From DATAOG01 sp963753685 (GTDB lineage: Bacteria; Pseudomonadota; Alphaproteobacteria; Geminicoccales; Geminicoccaceae), in contig CAVWDE010000004.1 in NCBI GenBank assembly GCA_963753685.1, positions 1-64,000 on the forward strand: 64,000 nucleotides of DNA, in the 5' to 3' direction. Numbering within the stretch: position 1 is the stretch's first letter; each line of letters begins with the position of its first letter. The position numbers were made by a program, and so were the translations under genes. The notes beneath the pieces are model-generated. The model ran no database searches. It was not told the DNA's origin and saw only the letters and a list, made by a program, of their open reading frames with translations. Below, one piece after another: positions 33,139-42,489 of the stretch.

Positions 33139-33837
33139 TCAGAGCCCGAAATAGGCCTGGGCGATCCTGGCCCGGGTCAGCTCGCGCGGGCGCCCCTCCA
33201 GCGCGACCCGGCCTTCCTGCAGGCAATAGACACGATCGGCGACCGCGAGCGCCTGGTTGATGTCCTGCTCGACCACCATCACGGTCGTACCCGCGCGGGT
33301 GACTCCCCGCAGCGCCGCGTAGATCGCCCGGATCACCATCGGGGCGAGCCCGAGGCTGAGCTCGTCGCAGAGCAGGAGCTTCGGATTGGCCATCAGCGCC
33401 CGGCCGATCGCGACCATCTGCTGCTCGCCGCCCGAAAGTGCCACAGCAGGGCTCTGCCGGCGCTCGGCCAGGACCGGGAACAGCTCGAGCACCCGGTCCA
33501 GCTGCCAGGGGCCGTCGCGGCCACCATGGGCGCCGACCAGAAGGTTCTCCTCGACGCTGAGCGAGCGGAACAGCCGGCGCCCTTCGGGCACCAGCGCGAC
33601 GCCGAGGCGCACGATCTCATGGCTGGCGAGGCCGCCGATCGGCCTGCCGTCCAAGAGGATCGCCGCGCGCCCGGCCGGCAGCAGGCCGGTGATGCTGCGC
33701 AGAAGCGTCGATTTGCCGGCGCCGTTGGCGCCGATCAGCGCCACCGTCTCGCCGGACCCGATCCGGAGATCGACCCCGAACAGCGCCTGAAAGTCGCCGT
33801 AGAAGGCATCCAGCCGCCTGGTCTCGAGCAAGGGCAC
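33139..33837 (-). CDS. livF: ABC transporter ATP-binding protein, LivF type (second Liv system)
   Basis: The 232-residue ATPase has Walker A GANGAGKST, signature LSGGEQQMVAIGRAL, a Walker B-like KLLLCDELSLGLAP and switch-region VMVVEQDINQAL. In Walker B the usual DEP is DEL, as in many LivF proteins. I chose the GTG at 33837, which starts right at the corrected livG stop (33839-33841). The open frame runs nine codons further upstream. It ends four bases before the livH start. Confidence 0.88.
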   Translation of the reverse strand: MPLLETRRLDAFYGDFQALFGVDLRIGSGETVALIGANGAGKSTLLRSITGLLPAGRAAILLDGRPIGGLASHEIVRLGVALVPEGRRLFRSLSVEENLLVGAHGGRDGPWQLDRVLELFPVLAERRQSPAVALSGGEQQMVAIGRALMANPKLLLCDELSLGLAPMVIRAIYAALRGVTRAGTTVMVVEQDINQALAVADRVYCLQEGRVALEGRPRELTRARIAQAYFGL

Positions 33838-33838
33838 A

Positions 33839-34571
33839 TCAGGCGGCGTCGAGCGCGATGCCAAGGTAGATCTCGTGGACGGCCGGGCTCTGCATGACCG
33901 CCGTCGGGCTCGCCGTCCGCGATCTTGCTGCCGAAATGGATGACGATCAGGCGATCGACGACCGCCAGCAGGGCGTGCACGATGTGCTCGATCCAGATGA
34001 TCGAGACGCCGCCGGCGCGGACGCTCCGGATGGTGCCGATGAGCTCCTGGCCTTCAGGCTCGCTGAGGCCGCCCGCGATCTCGTCGAGCAGCAGCAGGCG
34101 CGGGCCGGTCGCGAGCGCCCGCGCGAGCTCCAGGCGCTTGCGCTCGAGCAGGGTGAGGCTGCCGGCCGGCCGGTTCGCCTTCGCGAGCAGGCCGGTCTGC
34201 TCGAGGATGGCGACGCAGCGGCGGTCGGTCTCGCGCCCGTGCCGGCCGGCGCCGAAGGTGGCACCCACCAGCAGGTTCTCGAACACGGTCATGCCGGCGA
34301 ACGGCTGCGGGATCTGATAGGAGCGCGCGATCCCGAGCTGACAACGCCGGAACGGCGGCAGGCCTGTGATCTCGCGACCCTCGAGGAGGACCCGCCCGCG
34401 ATCGGCAAGCAATTCGCCCGCGATGATGTTGAAGATGCTGGTCTTGCCGGCGCCGTTCGGGCCGATCACGCCCAGCGCCTCACCCGTCTGGAGCTGCAGA
34501 TCGAGCTGATCGGCGACCACCACGGCGCCGAACCGTTTGCTGACCGCGGAAAGCTCGAGGATCGGCGCCAT
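33839..34571 (-). CDS. livG: ABC transporter ATP-binding protein, LivG type, with one +1 frameshift near the 3' end
   Basis: The ATPase has Walker A GPNGAGKTS and the blocks GIARSYQIPQPFAGMTVFEN, LLERKRLELARALAT and LLLLDEIAGGLSEPE. The Walker B Pro is replaced by Ile. After IHFGSKIADGEP the frame changes. Removing one base of the GGG at 33906-33908 (plus strand) gives the normal LivG ending AVMQSPAVHEIYLGIALDAA and a 243-residue protein whose stop abuts the livF start. The uncorrected frame would run deep into livF, which is implausible. It is the first gene of this importer operon. Confidence 0.85.
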
Positions 34572-34661
34572 CGCCGGGGGCCTCAGCGCTTGGCCCGGCG
34601 GGACGGCTTCAGGGGACGGCGCGCGGAAGTCTCAGCGAGGACGCGGGCTCGGGAGGGCGGC

Positions 34662-35570
34662 TCAGGCCGCATGGGCCCGATCTCCCGCCGGCGCCAGCAC
34701 GAGATCGGCCTCGAGCGTCCAGAATGGATTGCCGAGCCCCACTTCGGCCGCGCGCGCGGGATCGTCCTGGCGGACGAAGTCGCCGATCAGGCTCTTCTTG
34801 ACGCCGAACACGGCGTCCGAGCCGAGGTAGGGATCGTCGGGCGTGAAGACGTGGGTGGTGACCGGCTCGAAGCCGTCGGCGGTCGCGATGATGTGGATGT
34901 GGGCCGGCCGGTTGGGATGGCGCGCGAGGCGCTTGAGGAGCTTGCCGACCGGGCCGTCATGGGGGATCGGATAGTGCCGGGGCTTGACCGAGCGGAACCA
35001 GTAGCGGCCCAGGGCATCGGTCCGGAACCGCCCCCTCAGGTTCATGTCCGGCTGGATGCCCTTCTGCTGCACGTCGTAGAAGCCTTCGGCATTGGCCTGC
35101 CAGACGTCGAGCGTCGCCCCCTCGATCGGCCGGCCGAAGGCGTCCTTGACCCGCCCGGAGACCAGGAGCGGCTCGCCCTTGCCGTCCAGGCAGATGTTGT
35201 CGCCCGGCGCCCGCGCCGGCGCATGCGCGATGTGGAACGGGCCGAGCACGGTGCTCTCGGTGGCGCCTGAGGGCTTGCGGTGGTTGATCGCGTCGACCAG
35301 CATCGAGACCCCGAGCACGTCCGAGAGCAGGATGTACTCCTGGCGCCAGTCGCTGCACATCTGGCCGGTCGCGGTCAGGAACTCGATCGCGGCCATCCAC
35401 TCCTCAAGGGTCGGCTCGACTTCCTTGATCGCGGCGTGCAGGTGCCGGATCACGACCGCCATCACCTCCTTGAGGCGCGGGTCGGGGCAGCCCGCCATGC
35501 GGGCGATCACCGTCTCGGCCGAGTTTGCCTCGGTGAAGTAGGCCAGATCCTGGTCGCCATCGATGGCCAT
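34662..35570 (-). CDS. Intradiol ring-cleavage dioxygenase (hydroxyquinol/catechol 1,2-dioxygenase)
   Basis: The 302-residue non-haem Fe(III) enzyme has the N-terminal dimerisation domain followed by the intradiol core. The four iron ligands are Tyr165 (GFYDVQ), Tyr200 (RHYPIP), His224 and His226 (RPAHIHI). The length and the YILLSDVLGVSMLVDAIN block fit hydroxyquinol 1,2-dioxygenases, which open 1,2,4-trihydroxybenzene to maleylacetate. It lies between the Liv ATPase genes and a Tat-exported binding protein and close to an HpaB-type hydroxylase. This supports a resorcinol- or phenol-type pathway. GTG 35573 is an adjacent alternative start. No maleylacetate reductase gene is in the window. 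Confidence 0.88.
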   Translation of the reverse strand: MAIDGDQDLAYFTEANSAETVIARMAGCPDPRLKEVMAVVIRHLHAAIKEVEPTLEEWMAAIEFLTATGQMCSDWRQEYILLSDVLGVSMLVDAINHRKPSGATESTVLGPFHIAHAPARAPGDNICLDGKGEPLLVSGRVKDAFGRPIEGATLDVWQANAEGFYDVQQKGIQPDMNLRGRFRTDALGRYWFRSVKPRHYPIPHDGPVGKLLKRLARHPNRPAHIHIIATADGFEPVTTHVFTPDDPYLGSDAVFGVKKSLIGDFVRQDDPARAAEVGLGNPFWTLEADLVLAPAGDRAHAA

Positions 35571-35606
35571 CACTGTCCCCTCTGTCGTGCGCGGGGGGCG
35601 GATGGC

Positions 35607-36929
35607 TCAGACGATCGCTGCCATCTCACCCGCGGTCGGCACCATAGGTGCGATCGAGTTGGAGGTGATCACCAGATCGTACTTGAAGTCACCGCCCAGG
35701 CGCCACTGCCCGCCGACCAAAGGCGTCTTGGCGACGTTCTTGAACGGCCCCTTGCCACCCCACTTGACCGGGCCGACGATCGTCGCCTTGTCGGTCGCCG
35801 CGACCGCCGCGGTCACCGCCTGGGCATCGCTCGGCTTGCCGGAACGCTGCAGGGCGTCGAGCGCCACCTCGAACAGGGCATGGGCAAAGCCGATCGGCTG
35901 GGTCCATTGCCGGCCGGTCGCCTGGGTGTAGGCCTTGGCGAGCTCGGCAGCCGAGACGCCGGTGAGCGAGCTCTTGAACGGGTGGCTCGGGCTCCACCAG
36001 ATCTCCGAGGACAGGTTTTGGCCAGAGTCCCCGAGCGCCTCGACCGCGACCGGGAACAAGAGCGCCTTGCCGATGCTCGCGGCCTTGGGCGTGTAGCCCT
36101 GCTGCTTCGCCTGGTGCCAGAAGGTCGTGAAGTCGGGCGGGATGACGACGCCGGTGATGATCTCGCAGCCGCCCTGCTTGAAGGCCGAGATCTGCGCGGT
36201 GAAGTCGTCCGAGAGGTTCTGATAGCGGCCGGGATCGATGAGCTGGTAGCCCTGGCTCGCGAGCACCGGCGGAAAGCCCAGCTTCTTATCGCCCCAGGCA
36301 TTGCCGTCACCGTCGTTGGGGAACAGGCCGCCCACCACCTTGTTGGTCTCGAGCCTGCCCCACATGTCCGTGAACACCGCGATCACGTCCTCGAGGCCCC
36401 AGAAGAAGTGATAGGTGTACTCGAAGCCGGTCGCCGGGTTGCCGCCGCGGGTGAAGAACCAGGGCTGCCAGGGCGCCACGGTCGAGATGCAGGGCACTTC
36501 GTTGAGCTCGCACTGGTCCGAGACCGGGTTGGTGGTCTCGGGCGTCGAAGCGACCACCATCAGGTTGACGCGATCGCCCAGAATCAGCTCGGAGGCCACC
36601 TCGGCCGCCCGGTTCGGGTTGCTCTGGCTGTCCTTGCGGATGATCTCGACGGCATGCGCGGTGCCGCCGATCTCGAGCCCGTCCTTGAGCACCGCGCGGA
36701 TGCCGCCGAGGATGAACTCGTCGGCCTCGGCGAATGGTGCGAGCGGCCCGGTCGCCGGGCTGACGTAGCCGATCCGGATCGCTTCGGCCGCGCGCGCCGG
36801 CCGGACCCGCCCGAGCTGGCTGACCGCCGCCAGTCCGGCGGTGCCGAGCGCCGTCTGGTGCAGGAACCGTCGCCGGCTGAGCCCGCGCCGCCGCAGCTCG
36901 ACGAGAGGAGACGCCTCGGCCTTGGTCAT
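35607..36929 (-). CDS. Tat-exported LivK/AmiC-type substrate-binding protein
   Basis: The 440-residue binding protein has a clear twin-arginine signal, SRRRFLHQTALGTAGLAAV, with cleavage after RPARA. Family blocks are IRIGYVSPATGPLAPFAEAD, DSQSNPNRAAEVASELIL and PWQPWFFTRGGNPATGF. It probably binds the aromatic substrate of the adjacent dioxygenase/monooxygenase set and feeds the livGFHM importer downstream. It is the first minus-strand gene after the regulator's palindrome at 36959. The dioxygenase start is 37 bases beyond its stop. Confidence 0.88.
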   Translation of the reverse strand: MTKAEASPLVELRRRGLSRRRFLHQTALGTAGLAAVSQLGRVRPARAAEAIRIGYVSPATGPLAPFAEADEFILGGIRAVLKDGLEIGGTAHAVEIIRKDSQSNPNRAAEVASELILGDRVNLMVVASTPETTNPVSDQCELNEVPCISTVAPWQPWFFTRGGNPATGFEYTYHFFWGLEDVIAVFTDMWGRLETNKVVGGLFPNDGDGNAWGDKKLGFPPVLASQGYQLIDPGRYQNLSDDFTAQISAFKQGGCEIITGVVIPPDFTTFWHQAKQQGYTPKAASIGKALLFPVAVEALGDSGQNLSSEIWWSPSHPFKSSLTGVSAAELAKAYTQATGRQWTQPIGFAHALFEVALDALQRSGKPSDAQAVTAAVAATDKATIVGPVKWGGKGPFKNVAKTPLVGGQWRLGGDFKYDLVITSNSIAPMVPTAGEMAAIV

Positions 36930-36958
36930 CTGCCTGCCCTGCCTGGTTTCGTGTTTGA

Positions 36959-36975
36959 AGTTCACATGCTGAACT
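36959..36975. promoter_or_regulatory. 17-bp palindrome, candidate IclR operator (left copy)
   Basis: AGTTCA-CATGC-TGAACT is a perfect 6-bp inverted repeat with a 5-base spacer, 30 bases upstream of the binding-protein start. A similar palindrome at 38384 precedes the monooxygenase gene on the other side of the IclR gene. PcaR-type IclR sites have the form GTTCG-N5-CGNAC. Confidence 0.65.
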
Positions 36976-37540
36976 TTTTGTCGTATACTGAATTGTGAGC
37001 ATGGGCGCCGGTTGCTTGTCAAGCTCGGCGCGACAACGATCCATCGAGCTTCATGGTGAGCGGCAAGGACTGGATGGGCTTACTCTCTCGTCAGCGCAGG
37101 GCTCTCCCCTCGAAGTCCACTCGCATGCGATCGAGCGACGCGGGCTTTCGATGGGTGTCAGCGCTGATGCCCTCGGTGACCCTGAGGCGCTTCACCCGCC
37201 CCCGGCACGACCGGTCGCACCGTCCGCCGGAACCCAATCGACCACAACGCGGAAGTGGTCGCATTTCGCCTCGAGACCTTGACCCGAAATTAACTCTGTC
37301 GGCCGCAAACTCTTCCTTCGGATGGTCCATGCGACCGTGGGACTCCTTGCCGCCAGATGCTCGGCGCGCGGACGGAGCCCCAGGATCGCATGGACCATCG
37401 AACCGACCGAGATTGGCAACGAGTGGTTATCAAAAGGTTAGCCGGATGGCTTCAATCCAGTCCGCGCACGAGCTCCGGAGAAGGTTTCTCCCGGCGCCGG
37501 TTGGCGGGAGCTGGCCAGCCTGGGCTGGCGGCCGCGACCC
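36976..37540. other. 565-base stretch without a supported gene, with a 14-bp inverted repeat
   Basis: ORFs here lack ribosome sites and motifs. The region contains GATGGTCCATGCGA at 37321-37334 and its exact reverse complement at 37386-37399, separated by 51 bases. TATACT at about 36984 may belong to a promoter. The stretch before the IclR gene is very GC-rich. I see no known element. Confidence 0.5.
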
Positions 37541-38335
37541 GTGAGCCGCGCGCGGCGTGGTGAGGGCCCGGATGCGGCCAAGGGCGCGCGCGACTTCGTC
37601 GGTTCGCTCGCCAAGGGCCTGCGCGTGCTGCGCGCCTTCGACGGCCAGACCCGGCGCGCGACGCTCACCGAGATCGCAGCCCGCACCGGCCTCGACCGCG
37701 CGGCCGCGCGGCGCTTTCTCCTGACGCTCGCCGAGCTCGGTTACGTCGCCCGCGTCGAGCGCCATTTCTTTCTGACGCCGCGCGTGCTCGAGCTGTCGCT
37801 GCCGTTCCTCGAAGGCCAGTCCTGGATCGAGCGCGCGATGCCGGCGATGGAGCGGGTCGCCGAAGCGACCGGCGAGTCCTGTTCGGCCTCGGTCCTCCAG
37901 GACCAGGAGATCGTCTACGTCGCCCGCATCCCGACCCGGCGGATCCTGTCGGTCCGCCTCAACGTCGGCTCGCGCCTGCCCGCCTTCCATACCTCCATGG
38001 GTCGCATCCAGCTCGGCTTTCTCCCGGAAGAGGAGCTCTGGCGGCGGTTGCAGCGGATCGAGCTCCGGCCCTTCACCCCCTACACCATCACCGACCGGCG
38101 GGCGCTGGTCGAGCGCATCCGGGACGATCACGCCCAGGGCCATGCGCTGGTCGACGAGGAGCTGGAGGCAGGCCTGCTCGCGATCGCCGTGCCGCTCCTG
38201 GATCGGGCCGGCGAGGTCATCGCCGCAATCAACGTCTCCTGCCAGGCGAGCCGCGTCTCGCGCATGACCATCAAGGAGCGCTACCTGCCGCATCTCAAGG
38301 AGGCCGCGGCCGGGATCCGCAGCGCGCTGGTCTGA
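37541..38335 (+). CDS. IclR-family transcriptional regulator (PcaR/PobR-like)
   Basis: The 264-residue protein has an N-terminal winged helix (LTEIAARTGLDRAAARRFLLTL) preceded by SLAKGLRVLRAFDG, the classic IclR start. The effector domain has ACSASVLQDQEIVYVARIP-like text (here CSASVLQDQEIVYVARIP), FHTSMGRIQLGFL and the C-terminal AAINVSCQASRVSRMTIKER. These features are those of the PcaR/PcaU/PobR aromatic-responsive group. The GTG at 37541 has only a weak ribosome site. It sits between two similar palindromes and probably controls both flanking transcription units. Confidence 0.88.
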   Translation: MSRARRGEGPDAAKGARDFVGSLAKGLRVLRAFDGQTRRATLTEIAARTGLDRAAARRFLLTLAELGYVARVERHFFLTPRVLELSLPFLEGQSWIERAMPAMERVAEATGESCSASVLQDQEIVYVARIPTRRILSVRLNVGSRLPAFHTSMGRIQLGFLPEEELWRRLQRIELRPFTPYTITDRRALVERIRDDHAQGHALVDEELEAGLLAIAVPLLDRAGEVIAAINVSCQASRVSRMTIKERYLPHLKEAAAGIRSALV

Positions 38336-38383
38336 TCCGGATTTCGCTTGCTCCGAGGCGGCGAGGTTTCCTATCCTTGATAA

Positions 38384-38400
38384 TGTTCGCAATACGAACA
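38384..38400. promoter_or_regulatory. 17-bp palindrome, candidate IclR operator (right copy)
   Basis: TGTTCG-CAATA-CGAACA is a perfect 6-bp inverted repeat with a 5-base spacer, 40 bases upstream of the monooxygenase ATG. It has the same geometry as the copy at 36959. Confidence 0.7.
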
Positions 38401-38440
38401 AAAGTTTGAGATCCGCATCGATCACCTCAGGGAGGGTGCA

Positions 38441-40027
38441 ATGGCGACCAATCCAAGGACCAGCCCCGATCCGGAGGCGATCGGCGCGGTCCGCTGCGGC
38501 CGGCCGCAGACCGGCGCGGAGTACCTCGAGTCGCTGCGCGACGGCCGCGCGGTCTACATCTACGGCGAGCGCGTGGCGGACGTGACCGCCCATCCCGCCT
38601 TCCGCAACACCGCCCGGATGACCGCCCGCCTGTTCGATGCGCTGCACGATCCCGAGCGCGCGCCGAAGTTGTTGCTGCCGACCGACACCGGCAGCGGCGG
38701 CCAGACCCACGCCTTCTTCAAGGCGCCGACCTCGCTCGCGGAATCGATCGCCGGGCGCGATGCGATCGCCGAATGGGCGCGCATCACCTATGGCTGGATG
38801 GGCCGCGCGCCCGACTACAAGGCGGCCTTCCTGGCGACGCTTGGCGCCAACGCCGACTTTTACGACCCCTGGCAGGACAACGCGAAGCGCTGGTACCGCT
38901 TCTGCCAGGAGCGGGTGCCGTTCATCAACCACGCGATCATCCACCCGCCGGTCGACCGCGACCGGCCGCCGAACGAGGTCGCCGACGTCTGCTGCCACGT
39001 CGAGCGCGAGACCGACGCAGGCCTGATCGTCTCCGGCGCCAAGGTGGTCGCGACCGGCTCGGCGCTGACCAACTACACCTTCGTCGCCCACCACGGCCTG
39101 ATCCCGCTCCAGGACAAGAATTTTGCCCTGGTTTTCATGCTGCCGACCAACGCGCCCGGCGCCAAGCTGATCTGCCGGACCTCGTACGAGCTCTCCGCCG
39201 CGGTCATGGCGAGCCCGTTCGACCAGCCGCTGTCCTCGCGCCTGGACGAGAACGATGCGATCTTCATCATGGACCAGGTGCTGGTGCCCTGGGAGAACGT
39301 GTTCGTGTTCGCGGACGTCGACAAGGCCAACAACTTCTTCCCGCGCACAGGGTTTCTGCCGCGCTTCGTGGTCCACGGCTGCACGCGCCTCGCGGTCAAG
39401 CTCGACTTCATCGCGGGCCTGCTGCTCAAGGCGACCGAGGCCGCCGGCACCAAGGATTTCCGCGGCGTGCAGGCGAACGTCGGCGAGGTGATCGCCTGGC
39501 GCAACCTGTTCTGGGCGCTGACCGATGCCATGGTCCGCGACCCGCGTCCCTGGATCGAACCCTACCTTTTGCCCAACATGGACCCGGGCAACGCCTACCA
39601 GATCATCGCGACCATCGCCTACAGCAAGGTCAAATACATCATCGAGCAGACCGTGGCCTCCGGCCTGATCTACCTCAACTCACACGCCCGCGACTTCAAG
39701 AGCCCCGAGATTGCTCCGTATCTCGAACGTTACTTACGGGGCTCGAACGGCTACACCGCCGAGCAGCGGGTCAAGCTGATGAAGCTGCTCTGGGACTGCC
39801 TCGGCACCGAGTTCGGCGGCCGCCACGAGCTCTACGAGATCAACTACGGCGGCAGCACCGAGGAGATCCGCCGCTACTGCCTGTTCGGCGCCCAGGCCAA
39901 CGGCAACGCCGACCGCTTCCGCGGCTTCGCCGAGCAGTGCATGGAAGAATACGACCTCGACGGCTGGCGCGTCCCCGACCTTATGGACCCGGGCGAGCTC
40001 TCCTATCACCTTCGCCCGAAGGCGTGA
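38441..40027 (+). CDS. HpaB-family flavin-dependent aromatic monooxygenase, oxygenase component
   Basis: The 528-residue protein belongs to the 4-hydroxyphenylacetate 3-hydroxylase (HpaB/PvcC) family, which uses FADH2 supplied by a separate reductase. Blocks seen are [82 protein letters not shown] and the C-terminal [20 protein letters not shown]. With a hydroxyquinol-type dioxygenase close by, resorcinol 4-hydroxylase or a phenol hydroxylase of the Gra/TftD kind is likely (inference). No HpaC-type reductase gene is seen in the window. GGGAGGG precedes the ATG. Confidence 0.88.
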   Translation: MATNPRTSPDPEAIGAVRCGRPQTGAEYLESLRDGRAVYIYGERVADVTAHPAFRNTARMTARLFDALHDPERAPKLLLPTDTGSGGQTHAFFKAPTSLAESIAGRDAIAEWARITYGWMGRAPDYKAAFLATLGANADFYDPWQDNAKRWYRFCQERVPFINHAIIHPPVDRDRPPNEVADVCCHVERETDAGLIVSGAKVVATGSALTNYTFVAHHGLIPLQDKNFALVFMLPTNAPGAKLICRTSYELSAAVMASPFDQPLSSRLDENDAIFIMDQVLVPWENVFVFADVDKANNFFPRTGFLPRFVVHGCTRLAVKLDFIAGLLLKATEAAGTKDFRGVQANVGEVIAWRNLFWALTDAMVRDPRPWIEPYLLPNMDPGNAYQIIATIAYSKVKYIIEQTVASGLIYLNSHARDFKSPEIAPYLERYLRGSNGYTAEQRVKLMKLLWDCLGTEFGGRHELYEINYGGSTEEIRRYCLFGAQANGNADRFRGFAEQCMEEYDLDGWRVPDLMDPGELSYHLRPKA

Positions 40028-40082
40028 CCGTTCGGACCTGAGCGCGTTGGCCGCGGGCGAGGCCGGACGGTCGATCCCCTGG

Positions 40083-41291
40083 CTAAGCTCGCAGCGCGTG
40101 CGGGCGCGGGTGGGCGAGCAGGAGCCAGAGGGCGATCGAGAGGTTGAGCAGGTTCCAGGCGATGCCGTTGAGGAACGCCGCCCGGTAGGAGCCGGTGAGG
40201 TCGTAGATCGCGCCCGCCATCCAGCCGCCAAGCGCCATGCCGATCACGCTCGCCATCAGCACGAGGCTGATCCGGGCACCCGCCTCGCGCGCCGGGAAAT
40301 GGTCGCGCACGATCAGCGCGTAGCTCGGCACGATGCCGCCCTGCGCGAGGCCGAACAGCGCCGAGACGACGTAGAGCGAGGCGAGGCCGTCGAACGGCAG
40401 GTAGAAAAAAAGCGTCAGGCATTGCAGGGTCGAGCCCAGGAGCAGGGTCGCGGTGCCGCCGATCCGATCCGCGATCAGGCCGGAGGTGAGCCGGCTCACG
40501 ACCCCGAAGCCCAGCATCAGCGAGAGCATCTCGGCGCCGCGCGCGGGGCCGTAGCCGAGATCGGCGCAATAGGCGACGATGTGCACCTGGGGCATCGACA
40601 TGGCGATGCAGCAGCCGAGCCCGGCGACCACGAGCAGCGCCTGGAGCGCCGAGGGCGAGACGCTGGCCAGGCCCGGAAAGACGCGCGCATGGCCGGCGGT
40701 GCGCGCCTCCTCGACCGGCGGCCGCCGGCGCAGCGCCAGCGCCAGCGGCACCATGGTGATCACGCACAGCGCGCCGATCGCCATGTGCGCCCGGCGCCAG
40801 CCGACCGCCGCGATCGCGGCCTGCAGCAAGGGCGGCCAGAGCGTGCCGGCCAGATAGTTGCCGCTGGCGACGATCGCGACCGCGATCCCGCGCCGCCGCT
40901 TGAACCAGAGCGAGACGTCGGCGACCAGGGGGCCGAAGGTCGCCGAGCTGCCGAGCAGGCCGATCAGCAGCGCCTGCGCCAGCATGAACTGCCACAGGCT
41001 GGTCGCCTGCGCGGCGGCGACGTAGCCGATCCCGAGCATGCCGGCGCCGAGCATGACCGGCACCATGATCCCGAACCGGTCGGCGAGCCGGCCCATCAGC
41101 ACGCCGCCGAAGGCAAAGCCCACCATGGTCGCGGTATAGGGCAAGGAGGCGGCGCCGCGATCGACCCCGAACTCGGCCTCGATCACCGGCAGCGCCACCA
41201 CCACCGACCACAAGCCCACGCCGCCGATCGTGCTGAGCGCGAGCGAAGCCAGAAGCCGCCACCCCAACCGCCGCCAACCCATGGCCACCAT
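40083..41291 (-). CDS. Major facilitator superfamily transporter
   Basis: The 402-residue protein (from ATG 41291) has twelve membrane segments. The loop 2-3 motif is GGVLMGRLADRFGIMVPVML, with its second-half counterpart SGLIADRIGGTATLLLG. It resembles the monocarboxylate/oxalate-type MFS antiporters. The ATG at 41282 is an in-frame alternative and the frame is open further upstream. It is convergent with the HpaB gene, so it may carry an aromatic or organic acid. No ribosome site is strong. Confidence 0.82.
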   Translation of the reverse strand: MVAMGWRRLGWRLLASLALSTIGGVGLWSVVVALPVIEAEFGVDRGAASLPYTATMVGFAFGGVLMGRLADRFGIMVPVMLGAGMLGIGYVAAAQATSLWQFMLAQALLIGLLGSSATFGPLVADVSLWFKRRRGIAVAIVASGNYLAGTLWPPLLQAAIAAVGWRRAHMAIGALCVITMVPLALALRRRPPVEEARTAGHARVFPGLASVSPSALQALLVVAGLGCCIAMSMPQVHIVAYCADLGYGPARGAEMLSLMLGFGVVSRLTSGLIADRIGGTATLLLGSTLQCLTLFFYLPFDGLASLYVVSALFGLAQGGIVPSYALIVRDHFPAREAGARISLVLMASVIGMALGGWMAGAIYDLTGSYRAAFLNGIAWNLLNLSIALWLLLAHPRPHALRA

Positions 41292-41557
41292 CCGATCGGC
41301 CGGCGCCCCCGGACGTGGCAAGCCCCCGGACATCGCCGGGAGCCACCTCACCTGGATCGCACGCAACCCGTTCCCCGGGTCGACCCTTAGCCGAACCGCG
41401 GCTGCGGATCGAGTCCCCGTCCGGCGTTCGCCCCTTGATCAATGAGCGCCCGGGTAGGATTGTCGGCAACCGGGAAGCTCGCTCCGGGAGACGTTGCCAT
41501 CGACGTCCGATGCTCGCGACAGCCTGGCGCGGCGCCACCGCAGACGATGGGGGGCGA

Positions 41558-42056
41558 ATGAGCGCGCATAAGCTCATCATGGCGGCGGCACCGATCCTGC
41601 TGGCGCTTTGCGCCTGCTCGCAACCGACAATAGACCCAATTCAACCGCGAGCGCGACCAGGCGCTCTCGGCGTTCGTCGCGGCGCAGGATGCCGCGCGCG
41701 ACCAGCTCCGGCTGTTTCAGCAGGAGCCGCACGGCTCCTGCGGCTCCCAGCACCTGGCCCAGGCGTCCGCGGGCGCCAACGCCAACCTTGCCCTCCTGGA
41801 CCCTGCCCACCCGGCGGACCCCGCCCGCCCGCTGGACCCGAGCGTCGTCCCCGCGGTCACGGCCCAGTATGGCAATCGGCCCCTTGGCGACGCCGCCAGC
41901 CTGACCCTGGACGTCGCCAATGCGGCGGCCGACGCCGGCTGCCCGGACCAGGCGCGGGTGCTGTATGGCTACGTGATCGATCGGTACGTGACATCGGACT
42001 TCGCGGGCTATCGCCAGCGCGCCGAACTCGGCCTGGCCCAGCTCGGCGGGCAATGA
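41558..42056 (+). CDS. Probable lipoprotein, interrupted by one +1 frameshift
   Basis: The start MSAHKLIMAAAPILLALCACSQ is a lipoprotein signal, with a lipobox ending at ALCAC. After QPTID the frame changes. Removing one C of the CCC at 41635-41637 joins it to QFNRERDQALSAFVAAQDAA, and on to a Cys-containing domain ending GLAQLGGQ, 165 residues in total. The C-terminal half has the look of a helical repeat (DVANAAADAGCPDQARVLYGY). I do not recognise the family. The joined frame is coherent in codon use and fits an envelope protein. Confidence 0.65.
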
Positions 42057-42278
42057 GCTGCTCTGACGCGCATCAAGTCTAGCCGCTTCCCAACAGGCAC
42101 GCGCCGAGCACCACCGGCGCAACCACCCCGAACGGGTCCGCGGGCCCGCCCTCAGCGGGCCGCCCGGCGCGAACCCAAAAGACGCGTCGCCGCCGTCGAC
42201 CCTCGAATTCGGGGTCAATCACGGCAGTGCCATCACCACCGGCCGCAGTCCGGTTCCGTCGTTCGCGCTCGGCGGACC

Positions 42279-42375
42279 GGGAAGCTCGCGCTCACCGCCG
42301 CGCTCGCTGCCGCCATCCGCGAACTTCTGGTCACCCTCGACGCCACGGTCCGGGGTCGCCGACCATGGCGCGCAC
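42279..42375 (+). pseudogene. Remnant of an IS110-type transposase C-terminus
   Basis: A short frame reads GKLALTAALAAAIRELLVTLDATVRGRRPW. This resembles the end of IS110-family transposases (the KLALTACMRKLLTILNAM-type ending). No start, catalytic part or terminal repeats are visible. The rest of the 42057-42489 gap shows no gene. Confidence 0.4.
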
Positions 42376-42489
42376 TACCCCAGTCCTGCCACACAACGCG
42401 CACAGATCCGTCACGTTGCTGTCGTTGTGGAGAGATTAGCTCCTGCTGGCCTGCCGCTTCCGAGCCCAAAAGCCAACAGGAGCCTCGCT

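Noticed and set aside
37053..37544. 163-codon open frame upstream of the IclR gene
   Set aside because: No motif, no ribosome site, and Ser/Arg/Pro-rich. Treated as non-coding.
42227..42439. 70-codon ORF upstream of the sulfotransferase
   Set aside because: The recognisable transposase-like text lies in a different frame; this frame has no support.
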